This document shows positions 7,030-16,212 of a stretch of 34,917 nucleotides of DNA, piece by piece; position 1 is the first letter of the stretch; each line of letters starts with the position of its first letter. The notes under the pieces are model-generated. The model worked only from the letters and a program-made list of their open reading frames with translations, did no database searches and was not told the DNA's origin. The position numbers were made by a program, and so were the translations under genes. The stretch spans positions 1-34,917 of the forward strand of contig JAWXVD010000023.1 in assembly GCA_044425705.1 (NCBI GenBank), written 5' to 3'. The stretch is from JAWXVD01 sp044425705 (GTDB lineage: Bacteria; Bacillota; Clostridia; Lachnospirales; Lachnospiraceae).

Positions 7030-8115
7030 TTATTTCGCACTTGATTCCATATGTCTACGACGTAATTGTCCACAAGCACCATCAATATCTCTTCCCATTT
7101 CTCTTCTTATAGTAACATTAATTTTATTTTTTTCAAGTTTATTTTTAAATTCCTGTATTTGAGCCTGCCCAGACTGCACATAATCTCGCTCTTTTATTGG
7201 ATTTACAGGAATTAAATTCACATGACAATTGAGTGGTGCAACTAGTTCAATTAATTCTTTTGCATCTGCCGCTGTATCATTTACTCCACCCACTAAGCTA
7301 TATTCAAAAGTTAGCCTTCTTCCTGTTTTTTCAAAATAATATTCACAAGCTGACAACACTTCTTCTAATCCATATTTATTTGCAATAGGCATTAATTTTT
7401 TTCGTTTTTCATCTGTTGTAGCATGTAGCGATAATGCCAATGTAATCTGCAATTTTTCCTCTGCTAACTGACGCATCTTTGGAACAATGCCACAAGTAGA
7501 AACGGTAATATTTCTTTGGCTAATATGTAGTCCGTTTTCATCGGTCAATATTCTTAGAAACACAAGAAGGTTCTCATAATTATCCATTGGTTCACCAGTT
7601 CCCATGACTACTACATTAGATACCCTCTCGCCTGTCAATCTAGTAATACTATAGATTTGTTCCAACATTTCCGCTGGTGTTAAATTCCGTTCTAACCCAT
7701 CCAATGTTGATGCACAGAAGCGACATCCCATGCGACACCCTACCTGTGATGAAATACAAACTGAATTTCCATGCTTATATTTCATCCAAACACTTTCAAT
7801 AATATTTCCATCCACTAGACGAAATAAATATTTTCTTGTACCATCTATTTTTGACTCCTGCTTATCCACTGTTTCTAGCGGTGCAATAGTATAATTTTCT
7901 TTTAATTTTTCACGCAATGCTTTTGATAAATTATCCATATCATCAAATGACTTCACTAATTTCACATGTAGCCATTGATAAATTTGCTTCCCACGAAATG
8001 CTTTTTCACCGATTCCATCCATTTCTTGAATTAATTTTTCTAAAGGTAAGGATTTTAAATCCTTTTTTATATATTGTTCCACAGTAATATCTATCTCCTT
8101 CTCAAAGTCTGCCAA
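7030..8115 (-). CDS. rlmN: 23S rRNA (A2503-C2) / tRNA (A37-C2) methyltransferase
   Basis: RlmN is a dual-specificity radical-SAM enzyme that methylates C2 of A2503 in 23S rRNA and A37 of some tRNAs. The cluster-binding cysteines are C127, C131 and C134 in GCRMGCRFCAS. The C-terminal catalytic cysteine C348 is in GACGQLRR. The motifs VVVMGTGEPMDNYENL and TFEYSLVGGVND are also typical. The apparent start is TTG at 8115, one base after the rsmB stop, with AAGGA upstream. A GTG twelve codons later, preceded by AAGGAG, is an alternative. Translation is probably coupled to rsmB. Confidence 0.95.
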   Translation of the reverse strand: MADFEKEIDITVEQYIKKDLKSLPLEKLIQEMDGIGEKAFRGKQIYQWLHVKLVKSFDDMDNLSKALREKLKENYTIAPLETVDKQESKIDGTRKYLFRLVDGNIIESVWMKYKHGNSVCISSQVGCRMGCRFCASTLDGLERNLTPAEMLEQIYSITRLTGERVSNVVVMGTGEPMDNYENLLVFLRILTDENGLHISQRNITVSTCGIVPKMRQLAEEKLQITLALSLHATTDEKRKKLMPIANKYGLEEVLSACEYYFEKTGRRLTFEYSLVGGVNDTAADAKELIELVAPLNCHVNLIPVNPIKERDYVQSGQAQIQEFKNKLEKNKINVTIRREMGRDIDGACGQLRRRHMESSAK

Positions 8116-8116
8116 C

Positions 8117-9484
8117 CTATAATCCTTTCCTTCTTAACCTAGCTAAAAAGAATCCATCCGTCTTATGAATACCTGGCAATAATTGCAAATATCCTTTTCC
8201 AGTTGTTTCTCCATGAAGTTCTTCTGGTAAATAAGCGTCTAGACTTTCTAATGAAAATGGAAACTCTTTCGTAATCCAATCTATCATATCTTCATTTTCT
8301 TCTTTTTGAATAGTGCAGGTACTATATATCATAACACCGCCTGGCTTTACATATTCCCAAACAGTAGCAATAATTTCTTTTTGTAAAGGAAGAATCGATT
8401 CTAGCCCTTCTGGTTTGATTCGATACTTGATATCTCGTTTTTTCCCAATGACACCGAGGCCAGAACAAGGTACATCTGCCAGCACGATATCCGCCACTTG
8501 TTTTGAGTCTTCCATAGATTGGGTTGCATCTACCACGCTAGTTATCACATTTGAAAGTTTCATTCGTTCCACATTTTCTCGAATAAATTCCACTTTATAC
8601 TCTGTCACATCTCGTGATTCTACTGTCCCACTGCCTTTTAACTTTTGTGCTACATGAAGTGTTTTTCCACCTGGTGCTGCACACACATCAATAATATGCA
8701 TCCCTTCCTTCACATCAGCAATTTGAGCTACCATCATACTACTCACATCTTGTACTGTAAAAATACCTTCTGCAAATCCAGGTAAGTCAGAAATTCTTTC
8801 TGTATGCTTTAGTTCATATGCATAAGACAAGTAGGGATGTTGTTGCAATTGTACTCCTTGCTGTTCCATTTCCATAACCCATTTATTTTTTTCTTCTACA
8901 GAAAGTGTTTCGTTTACTCTTACTGTAACTGGTCGTTCTTCTAATAGCCCAGCCACAATTTGTTCCGTCTTTTCTTTTCCATACCTTTTTTGCCATAAAA
9001 TAATCAACCATTCTGGCATAGAATATTGTACAGAAATCGCTTTTACATATTCCTTATCCTTATCAGGATATACAATAGATTCCTTGCCTCTTACAATATT
9101 ACGCAAAACACCATTGACAAATCCTTTTAAGGTTCCAAATTTTCTTTTTTGTGCCAATTTAACGGCTTCATTACAAACTGCAGAATCAGGGGTTCCATCC
9201 ATAAATAAAATTTGGTACACACTCATTCTAAGCAAAGCTCTAATAAGCGGTTTCATTTTATTCACTGGAATCTTTGAATATTGATTAATACAATAATCTA
9301 ACTGAATCCTTCTTTCTACGCATCCTTCTGTAATACGTTTCATAAAGGATTTTTCAGCACTATCCAAATAATTATATTTATCTAATACATTTCGAATTAA
9401 AATGTGACTATATTCTCTCTCTGCATAGATTTCTATTAACATATCCAATATTAATTCTCTCGTATTTACTGTACTATTCGCCAA
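8117..9484 (-). CDS. rsmB: 16S rRNA (cytosine-967-C5)-methyltransferase
   Basis: RsmB (Sun/Fmu) methylates C967 of 16S rRNA with SAM. The N-terminal third is a NusB-like RNA-binding domain (RELILDMLIEI ... AVCNEAVKLAQKRKFGTLKGFVNGVLRNI). The Rossmann domain carries DVCAAPGGKTLHVAQKL for SAM binding, the catalytic region DVPCSGLGVIGKKRDIKYR and the second cysteine motif YSTCTIQKEENE. At 455 residues it is full length. The start codon is TTG at 9484 (MANSTVNTREL), preceded by GGGGAAAAG. It follows the zinc peptidase gene by 77 bp. Confidence 0.95.
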   Translation of the reverse strand: MANSTVNTRELILDMLIEIYAEREYSHILIRNVLDKYNYLDSAEKSFMKRITEGCVERRIQLDYCINQYSKIPVNKMKPLIRALLRMSVYQILFMDGTPDSAVCNEAVKLAQKRKFGTLKGFVNGVLRNIVRGKESIVYPDKDKEYVKAISVQYSMPEWLIILWQKRYGKEKTEQIVAGLLEERPVTVRVNETLSVEEKNKWVMEMEQQGVQLQQHPYLSYAYELKHTERISDLPGFAEGIFTVQDVSSMMVAQIADVKEGMHIIDVCAAPGGKTLHVAQKLKGSGTVESRDVTEYKVEFIRENVERMKLSNVITSVVDATQSMEDSKQVADIVLADVPCSGLGVIGKKRDIKYRIKPEGLESILPLQKEIIATVWEYVKPGGVMIYSTCTIQKEENEDMIDWITKEFPFSLESLDAYLPEELHGETTGKGYLQLLPGIHKTDGFFLARLRRKGL

Positions 9485-9561
9485 CGCTTTTCCCCTATCT
9501 TCTGTTCTCGCCTATTGCCAAGATCACTTACAACTAATTATCAATCTGCACTAATTTTTTA

Positions 9562-10263
9562 CTAATCTCTTCTTCTACCAAACAACATCACCAAACGTAA
9601 CAACTGTAATATAGAGGCTGCCGCCGCTGCTACATAAGTCATAGCCGCTGCCGATAATACTTTTCTAGAACCTCTCACTTCTCCGTTTCCTAAAATACCA
9701 TATCCTTCTAACATCTTTAATGCTCTAGTAGAAGCATTAAATTCTACTGGAAGGGTCACTAATTGAAATAAAACTGCTAAAGAAAATACCCAAATTCCCA
9801 CTTGAATCAGGAAATAATTATAACTTAAAAGTACCCCTAAAATAATAATTGGCATTCCTAATTTAGAACCAATATTTGCAGCAGGCACAATAGCACTTCT
9901 AATGCGCAGTGGCACATATTCTTCTTTATGTTGTAACGCATGACCACATTCATGAGCAGCCACACCAACTGCAGCTACAGAATTGGCTCCATATGTGGAG
10001 TCTGACAGCCTTACCATCTTAGTCCTTGGATCATAATGATCTGATAAAGTACCTCCAATATGCTCTACTCCCACTTCATATAAACCATTTTGATCTAAAA
10101 TCCTTCTTGCAACTTGAGCCCCTGTCATACCACTCATACTGCGTACTTTTGCATATTTATTAAAAGTACTCTTCACTCTGGCCGAAGCCCAAATCGAAAT
10201 AATAGCACCTATTAACACTAAAATATATGTGCTATCAAAATACATACCATAACCGTATCCCAT
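9562..10263 (-). CDS. Membrane zinc metallopeptidase, YugP family
   Basis: This belongs to the Zn_peptidase_2 (YugP-like) family of integral membrane proteins of unsettled substrate. The start at 10263 (MGYGYGMYF) is fixed by GGAGG seven bases upstream and gives 233 residues. The metal site is AAHECGHALQH, an HExxH with H104, E105 and H108. Membrane helices flank it: one near the N-terminus (STYILVLIGAIISIWAS), two in the middle (IIILGVLLSYNYFL, VGIWVFSLAVLFQLVTLPVEFNAS) and one at the C-terminus. The sequence TLPVEFNAS with its Glu is also conserved. Its position between fmt and rsmB is recurrent in Clostridia, suggesting co-expression with translation genes, not a known functional link. Confidence 0.9.
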   Translation of the reverse strand: MGYGYGMYFDSTYILVLIGAIISIWASARVKSTFNKYAKVRSMSGMTGAQVARRILDQNGLYEVGVEHIGGTLSDHYDPRTKMVRLSDSTYGANSVAAVGVAAHECGHALQHKEEYVPLRIRSAIVPAANIGSKLGMPIIILGVLLSYNYFLIQVGIWVFSLAVLFQLVTLPVEFNASTRALKMLEGYGILGNGEVRGSRKVLSAAAMTYVAAAAASILQLLRLVMLFGRRRD

Positions 10264-10339
10264 ATTTATTCCTCCATTTCGAAGCATTTTTTACTGTGAA
10301 GCCCTAATAAGAACATTTGATTCTAATCTAGGATTACTT

Positions 10340-10366
10340 GTGTTTGTAACGCTTCTACACAAACAC
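10340..10366. repeat. Small hairpin upstream of the zinc peptidase gene
   Basis: GTGTTTGT (10340-10347) and ACAAACAC (10359-10366) pair perfectly. It lies four bases left of a second, longer hairpin (10371-10402), both inside the 207-bp gap after fmt. Confidence 0.55.
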
Positions 10367-10370
10367 TTTG

Positions 10371-10402
10371 GTGTAAAATAAATTATCAAATTTATTTTAC
10401 AC
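10371..10402. repeat. 12-bp AT-rich hairpin after fmt
   Basis: GTGTAAAATAAA (10371-10382) and its inverse complement (10391-10402) enclose an 8-nt loop. It may act as a weak terminator or mRNA 3'-end stabiliser for fmt; no run of T follows on the minus strand. Confidence 0.55.
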
Positions 10403-10470
10403 TTATCATACTGTAAAAACTTATTTTTAGTATAAATAAAAGATTAATATTTTCTTACATTTGTCTTATT

Positions 10471-11406
10471 TCATGCATTTTTTCCAAGAATTTCCCCTGT
10501 TTGTATTTTATATCCTAGGAGAAAATCTTTTACTTGCATTCTCTTTTTGCCTTCTAATTGTAATTGCGTAATTTTTAAGGTTCCTTTCCCCGAAGCCACA
10601 AAAATACCATCTTTTTCTACTCTTACAATCACCCCTGGTGTATCAGACTGTTCCTCTAATAAGGTAGATTCCCAGATTTTAAAAGTTTTCCCTTTATAGT
10701 AAGTATACGCACTTGGCCAAGAATTCAATCCACGAATTTTGCGCTCTATTGCATCTCCTTCAACCGACCAATCAATTTCCCCTAACGATTTTGTCAACAT
10801 TTTTGCATAACAGGTATGTGTATCATCTTGCTTTTCAGGGGTAATATTTCCCGCCTCGATTTCCACTAAAGCTTCTACAATTAGGTCTGCTCCTACCATG
10901 GCTAGTTTATCATGCAAGCTTTCCCCTGTTTCTACACTAGTAATCTCCACTTCTCTTTTCAAAAGCATATCACCTGTATCTAATCCTGCATTCATTTGCA
11001 TAATGGTAACGCCTGTTGTTTCTTCTCCATCTAAAATAGCCCACTGAATAGGCGCTGCACCTCTATATTTAGGCAATAAGGAAGCATGAATATTGACACA
11101 ACCATATTGGGGCATATCTAAAATTTCTTGAGATAAAATCTGCCCAAAAGCTGCCACCACAAAAATATCAGCTTCATATTGTCTTAATTCTTCTATCGCC
11201 TCTGGGGTTTTAATCTTCACAGGTTGAAACACTGGGATATTGTGTTGCAAGGCACATTCTTTCACTGGTGTATATTGCATTTCCTTCCCACGACCTTTTC
11301 TTTTATCTGGCTGTGTCACTACACAAGTTACATGATGACCTGCTTTGATGATTGCCTCTAATGCCCCTACTGAAAAATCTGGTGTTCCCATAAATACTAC
11401 ATTCAT
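10471..11406 (-). CDS. fmt: Methionyl-tRNA formyltransferase
   Basis: Fmt transfers a formyl group from 10-formyl-THF to initiator Met-tRNA. The 311-residue protein begins MNVVFMGTPDFSVGALEAI and has the catalytic region CVNIHASLLPKYRGAAPIQWAILDGE with the folate-binding SLLPKYRGA motif. It continues TGVTIMQMNAGLDTGDML and ends in the C-terminal OB-like tRNA-binding domain. The only good Shine-Dalgarno sequence (GAAGGG) is 13 bases from the fmt ATG but five bases from an upstream ATG that opens a three-codon ORF. That ORF's TGA overlaps the fmt ATG as ATGA, which suggests reinitiation. Def, which removes the formyl group, is encoded just upstream. Confidence 0.96.
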   Translation of the reverse strand: MNVVFMGTPDFSVGALEAIIKAGHHVTCVVTQPDKRKGRGKEMQYTPVKECALQHNIPVFQPVKIKTPEAIEELRQYEADIFVVAAFGQILSQEILDMPQYGCVNIHASLLPKYRGAAPIQWAILDGEETTGVTIMQMNAGLDTGDMLLKREVEITSVETGESLHDKLAMVGADLIVEALVEIEAGNITPEKQDDTHTCYAKMLTKSLGEIDWSVEGDAIERKIRGLNSWPSAYTYYKGKTFKIWESTLLEEQSDTPGVIVRVEKDGIFVASGKGTLKITQLQLEGKKRMQVKDFLLGYKIQTGEILGKNA

Positions 11407-11414
11407 AATGTCAT
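11403..11414 (-). promoter_or_regulatory. Candidate three-codon leader ORF overlapping the fmt start
   Basis: ATG ACA TTA TGA starts five bases after GAAGGG and ends in the fmt start codon (ATGA overlap). This geometry would make fmt translation depend on termination and reinitiation. Confidence 0.35.
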
Positions 11415-11435
11415 GTATTCCCTTCTTTTAATCAA

Positions 11436-11538
11436 CGTTACAGGTCACAGGTGTCCTGTAACGATACAAAAATCCATTTAAAATTGCCTACGGCAATGGG
11501 ATTTTACATGTACTGTTCAATATTGAACAGTACATGTA
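11436..11538. repeat. Cluster of three hairpins between def and fmt
   Basis: Three inverted repeats stand in line. At 11436-11463, CGTTACAGG pairs with CCTGTAACG. At 11469-11505, AAAATCC/GGATTTT encloses the perfect core ATTGCC-TAC-GGCAAT (11483-11497). At 11505-11538 there is a 34-bp perfect palindrome, with arms TACATGTACTGTTCAAT and the exact complement and no loop. The cluster occupies most of the 177-bp gap between two genes that are normally tightly linked. Confidence 0.75.
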
Positions 11539-11583
11539 CTAATTCATCATTTTTTGTGTGAACAGTAACTAATCAACTGCAAC

Positions 11584-12066
11584 TTATTCTTCCTCTTCTT
11601 CCAAATCCGCTACATCCATCAAATCACCTTCTACTTTTTCCACATATAAGTGTCCATCTAAATGGTCTATTTCATGACAAATGGCTCTGGCCAATAACTC
11701 CGTTCCTTCTATTTCTATCAATTCCATGTCTTCATTGTACGCGATGGCTTTTACATAATTCGGTCTGGTTACTACACCTGTTTTACCAACTACACTGAGA
11801 CAGCCTTCATTGCCCGTTTGCTCACCGCTTATTTCAATAATTTTAGGATTGATTAATACCATAGGGTCTTCATAAGTAGTATCGATGACTACGATTCTCT
11901 TTAATATCCCTACTTGTGGTGCAGCTAACCCTACCCCATTGGATTCATACATGGTTTCAAACATATCTTCTATTAAATCCATAGTTCTCGATGTTAATTC
12001 CTTTACCTCTTTACATTTTTTTTCTAATACTGGGTCACCCATTTCTCTTATTTTGCGAATTGCCAT
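11584..12066 (-). CDS. def: Peptide deformylase
   Basis: Def removes the N-formyl group from nascent proteins at the ribosome exit. All three metal and active-site motifs are present: GVGLAAPQVG (44-53), EGCLS with C89, and HEIDH with H131, E132 and H135. The protein has 160 residues and an acidic tail (ADLEEEEE). The start at 12066 follows GAGGAAG. It lies between priA and fmt in the usual order. Confidence 0.96.
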   Translation of the reverse strand: MAIRKIREMGDPVLEKKCKEVKELTSRTMDLIEDMFETMYESNGVGLAAPQVGILKRIVVIDTTYEDPMVLINPKIIEISGEQTGNEGCLSVVGKTGVVTRPNYVKAIAYNEDMELIEIEGTELLARAICHEIDHLDGHLYVEKVEGDLMDVADLEEEEE

Positions 12067-12178
12067 AATCTATTCTTCCTCTCTCTATCTTCCGTTTATA
12101 TAATCATACTATGCTTTTACTCCTTCAAATCACCTATATCATTCATCTTATAGCAGTATCCAATATTTGAATGCTCCA

Positions 12179-14434
12179 TTAAAACGAATGAATTGGATTG
12201 AAATCAAACTGTACTATAACCTCTTTCTTATTTACCTCTTTTAAATAATCCTCAATTTTATCTTTTATTGTAATCAAACTCTCTTTGTGATTACTTTTTA
12301 CATAAATAACATATCGATAAATATCATTTATTTTATTCACATTTGCCTCTGCAGGACCAATTACTGTTAACTCCCTCGTTTCCATTTTCTTCAGACCTTT
12401 ACCCAAAACAACTGCCATCTTTTTGCCATCCATTTCTTCTCTGGCCGCAATTTGTATGGCTAAAATATGAAATCCTGGTGGATACTTCAACCAGTCACGA
12501 TACACCATTTCTTCATGATAAAAACTTTCATAATCTTGATTTGCAGCATGCACAATACTGTAATGCTCTGGTTGATATGTTTGAATTACAACTTCTCCTG
12601 CTTTATCTCCGCGACCTGCCCTTCCTGCAGCTTGCGTAATCAATTGAAAGGTTCGTTCACTAGCCCTATAGTCACTTGCTGCTAAGGATAAATCTGCTGC
12701 AATAATACCTACTAATGTTACATTTTTATAGTCATGACCTTTTACAATCATCTGTGTCCCAATCAAAATGTCTGCTTCTTGATTCCCGAAGGCTGATAAA
12801 ATCTTTTCATAACTATCTTTTGTTTTTGTAGTGTCTCCATCCATTCTCAAAACTTTACACTCTGGAAACAATTGGTAAATTTGTTCTTCAATCTGTTGTG
12901 TTCCTGCTCGAAATCCTAAAATGTATTTAGAGCCACATGTTGGACAATTTTTTACCATAGGAATTTCATAACCACAATAATGGCATACTAATTTTCTACC
13001 TTGTGACTGATTGGTAGATTTACTCTTATGTTCCGATAATGAAATATCACAATGAGGACACTTCATCACATGACCACATTCCCGACAAGAAATAAAGCCT
13101 GCATATCCTCTTCGATTCAAGAATAGCATAATCTGTTCTTTATTTTCCAATCTTTCTGCCATCAGCTCTTGTAGTTTATTACTAAAAATACTTCGATTGC
13201 CTTGCTTTAATTCTTCCCGCAAATCAACAGTATGAACCAAAGGGAGATTTCCTCCTGCTAATCGCTTTGTTAAAGGTAATAATTGAAACTCACCTATTTT
13301 TGCCTGATAATAAGATTCTAACGATGGTGTTGCAGATCCCAAAACCACACTGGCGTTAGATAATCTAGCCAATTCAATAGCCACTTCTCTGGCATGATAT
13401 TTAGGCATGGCTTCACTTTTGTAGCTACCCTCATGCTCTTCATCTATAACGATACAACCTAAATTAGGAAATGGTGTAAATAAAGCAGACCTAGGGCCAA
13501 TCATCACATCAATCAAGCCTTTCTTGGCTCGTTCAAACTGATCCTGCTTCTCTCCTTTTGACAAAGTAGAATTGATGATAGAAACTCGATTTCCAAAACG
13601 TTTTTGAAAACGAAGCGTGGTTTGATAGGTTAAGGCAATTTCTGGAATCAGCATAATTACCTGTTTTCCAGACAAAATGATATTTTCTATCATACTCAAA
13701 TACACTTCTGTTTTCCCGCTGCCAGTAATTCCGTGAATCAGATACACCTTTCGAATCCCTTGGTGAAAGTCCTCTACCACTTGATTGACTGCATGTTGCT
13801 GCTCCTGGCTCAATTCCTTTGGTGGCTCTATCTTTGCATCAGTAGCCACTTCCATAGGATTTCGATAACATTGTTGTACACTTACTTCTATCATACCACT
13901 TTTCTCAAGGCTTTTAATGGTACTTGTGCTAATTTTTAAAATATTTGCAACAAAGGTTGCCTCTACTGTATCAGATTCTAATAAGGCTTCTATCAACCGA
14001 ACCTTCGCCACTTGCTTTTTTTGACGAAACAATTCCATTTCTTCTTTTGCCTTTTCTCTATCTGTTAGTAGACTAATCTGCTTATTAACTTTTTGTTTTA
14101 CTTCTTTTCTCATAGGTAACGCAGTTTTCAATGCCATAATCATGGTAGAACCGTATTGTTCTTTGATCCACTTTGCTAGCTGAATCAGATGAATTTCCTC
14201 CTTGGCTTCACTATCCACAATCCCTATAATATATTTTATCCTATCCAATGGAAATTCTGCTTTTTTTGTAATTTCAATCACATATCCTGTACGCTGTGTA
14301 TTTCCTTGTCCAAATGGTATCTGTACCTGCATCCCTATTTGCAACTGTGAAAACAATTCTTCTGGAATAGCATATTGAAATGGTCGATCTACTTTTTCAT
14401 GGGAAATATCTACTATAATATTTGCTAGCCACAT
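12179..14434 (-). CDS. priA: Primosomal replication-restart helicase PriA
   Basis: PriA is a 3'-5' superfamily 2 helicase that reloads the replisome at stalled forks. I chose ATG 14434 (MWLANIIVDISHEKVDRPF) because GGAGGG lies four bases upstream and overlaps an earlier ATG at 14446. The protein has 751 residues. The N-terminal 3'-DNA-binding domain is followed by Walker A HGITGSGKTEVYL and the DEEH box CIVIDEEHEGSYK. Two zinc sites come from eight cysteines in CRECGHVMKCPHC and CHYCGYEIPMVKNCPTC. Helicase motif V/VI is GRAGRGDKAGEV. It probably heads the def-fmt transcript. Confidence 0.96.
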   Translation of the reverse strand: MWLANIIVDISHEKVDRPFQYAIPEELFSQLQIGMQVQIPFGQGNTQRTGYVIEITKKAEFPLDRIKYIIGIVDSEAKEEIHLIQLAKWIKEQYGSTMIMALKTALPMRKEVKQKVNKQISLLTDREKAKEEMELFRQKKQVAKVRLIEALLESDTVEATFVANILKISTSTIKSLEKSGMIEVSVQQCYRNPMEVATDAKIEPPKELSQEQQHAVNQVVEDFHQGIRKVYLIHGITGSGKTEVYLSMIENIILSGKQVIMLIPEIALTYQTTLRFQKRFGNRVSIINSTLSKGEKQDQFERAKKGLIDVMIGPRSALFTPFPNLGCIVIDEEHEGSYKSEAMPKYHAREVAIELARLSNASVVLGSATPSLESYYQAKIGEFQLLPLTKRLAGGNLPLVHTVDLREELKQGNRSIFSNKLQELMAERLENKEQIMLFLNRRGYAGFISCRECGHVMKCPHCDISLSEHKSKSTNQSQGRKLVCHYCGYEIPMVKNCPTCGSKYILGFRAGTQQIEEQIYQLFPECKVLRMDGDTTKTKDSYEKILSAFGNQEADILIGTQMIVKGHDYKNVTLVGIIAADLSLAASDYRASERTFQLITQAAGRAGRGDKAGEVVIQTYQPEHYSIVHAANQDYESFYHEEMVYRDWLKYPPGFHILAIQIAAREEMDGKKMAVVLGKGLKKMETRELTVIGPAEANVNKINDIYRYVIYVKSNHKESLITIKDKIEDYLKEVNKKEVIVQFDFNPIHSF

Positions 14435-14523
14435 ATGTCCCTCCATTCTGCTTCCATTCCTTTACTAATCTATCACTTACTTTCTCCCCACACCACATGT
14501 GTGTGTCCGAAAAGTAACATCTA

Positions 14524-15990
14524 TTATTTGTTATCTAAAATATCTTGAATAATATCACGTTCGTCCATAGGATATTTGATCCCTTTAATTTCTTGGTAAT
14601 CTTCATGCCCTTTTCCCGCCAACACAATAATATCTCCTGGTTGGCCAGTTTTGATTGCATAGGAAATGGCTTCCCTTCTATCACAAATGGCAATATATTT
14701 TCCATCTGTTTTTTTCATTCCCGTTATAATATCATTTAAGATATCTTGTGGCTCTTCAAATCTTGGATTATCTGACGTAATAATGGTAAAATCAGCAAGC
14801 TTTCCGCTTACCTCTCCCATCTCATAACGGCGTAATTTAGAACGATTACCGCCACATCCAAATAAACATACCAATCGATTGGGATTATATTCTTTTAACG
14901 TAGCTAATAAGCTCTCTAGTCCAAATGCATTATGTGCATAATCGATCATCAATGTAAATTCATCTGATACTTTTACCAATTCAATACGACCTTTTACTTT
15001 TGCACATGACAATGCTTTTTTAATATTCTCATCTGATACTTTAAAATGTCTACAAATAGCAATGGCTGCCAATGCATTATATACACTGAATCTTCCCGGT
15101 GTAGGTATCTCTACCTCTAAATCAATCAAGCCACTCACTTGAAAAGATACACCAATGCTACCACCCTCATGATGTAATTCTATTTGAGCAGCTCTTAAAT
15201 CACTTCCTTCTTCAAATCCAAATCGTTCTAACGCGCATGTATACCCTTTTAATACCGTTTCACAGTGAACATCATCTCCATTCACAATTCCCACTTTACA
15301 TTGTTGGAACAACAAGCCTTTACATGCCATATATTCTTCAAAGGTACTATGCTCATTTGGACCGATATGGTCCATTTCCATATTTGTAAAAATTCCATAA
15401 TCAAAGGTAAAACCTTGTGTTCTATGAAGCATCAATCCTTGTGATGATACTTCCATGACCACTGTATCACATCCTGCTTCTACCATTCCCTTAAAATACT
15501 GTTGTAATGTATAGGATTCTGGAGTGGTATTTAACGCATGGATATGTTTTTCTCCAATGATTGTTTCAATAGTACCTACCAAACCTACTTTATGACCAGC
15601 ATGCTCTAAAATGGATTTTACCAAATAGGTTGTTGTTGTTTTCCCTTTTGTTCCTGTAATCCCAATAATTTTTAATTGTTCCGCTGGATTTCCAAAATAA
15701 GCTGCTGCGATAAATGCCATTGCATATCTGGTCTCTTCTACTTTAATAATAGTAATATCGCTATCTTTTGGCACTTCCACATCTTTTGAAACAATTAATA
15801 CTGCAGCTTCTTTTTTTGCTGCATCATAGGCGAAACTATGTCCATCGAAATTAGCCCCTTCTATACAAATAAACATACAATCCTTTGTAATTTTCCTTGA
15901 ATCATAGATGACTTTACTAACCATTACCTCTTCATTTCCTTGCAGACAAGTGTATTCTATTTTTTCTAATAGATTTTTACAACTAAACAT
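14524..15990 (-). CDS. murE: UDP-MurNAc-L-Ala-D-Glu:meso-diaminopimelate ligase
   Basis: MurE adds the third amino acid to the peptidoglycan stem peptide. The protein has 488 residues. The N-terminal domain binds the UDP sugar and contains SRKITKDCMFICIEGANFDGHSF. The ATP loop is GITGTKGKTTTTYL and the central domain has MEVSSQGLMLHRT and HAFGLESLL. The C-terminal motif TSDNPRFEEP has the DNPR tetrapeptide that marks meso-DAP specificity, as opposed to L-lysine. The start follows AAGAGG. The lysA gene at the right edge fits DAP metabolism. It is 89 bp upstream of priA and may be co-transcribed. Confidence 0.94.
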   Translation of the reverse strand: MFSCKNLLEKIEYTCLQGNEEVMVSKVIYDSRKITKDCMFICIEGANFDGHSFAYDAAKKEAAVLIVSKDVEVPKDSDITIIKVEETRYAMAFIAAAYFGNPAEQLKIIGITGTKGKTTTTYLVKSILEHAGHKVGLVGTIETIIGEKHIHALNTTPESYTLQQYFKGMVEAGCDTVVMEVSSQGLMLHRTQGFTFDYGIFTNMEMDHIGPNEHSTFEEYMACKGLLFQQCKVGIVNGDDVHCETVLKGYTCALERFGFEEGSDLRAAQIELHHEGGSIGVSFQVSGLIDLEVEIPTPGRFSVYNALAAIAICRHFKVSDENIKKALSCAKVKGRIELVKVSDEFTLMIDYAHNAFGLESLLATLKEYNPNRLVCLFGCGGNRSKLRRYEMGEVSGKLADFTIITSDNPRFEEPQDILNDIITGMKKTDGKYIAICDRREAISYAIKTGQPGDIIVLAGKGHEDYQEIKGIKYPMDERDIIQDILDNK

Positions 15991-16150
15991 ATATCCTCTT
16001 TCCTTAATGCATTACACATTATTTTTCTTTCTCTTCCCTTGAAACTTCATTGCACTTTGCTAATGATTCTAACATAAATAGCTGTTTTTTTCAACTTGAT
16101 GGAAAAGAGGATTTGTGTCATTTAATGAAAAAAGGTTGTTTTTTGCACAC

Positions 16151-16189
16151 AAAAAGGCAACAACCAATGTATTCACACCAATTGTTGCC
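16151..16189 (-). terminator. Terminator downstream of the decayed Rpn copy
   Basis: GGCAACAA (16156-16163) pairs with TTGTTGCC (16182-16189), and five T follow on the minus strand (16155-16151). The loop contains GTATTCACACCA, also found in the loop of the terminator after the intact copy (19312-19358), so the two are related. Confidence 0.75.
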
Positions 16190-16212
16190 CTTATATTTTC
16201 ACCCTTTAATCC

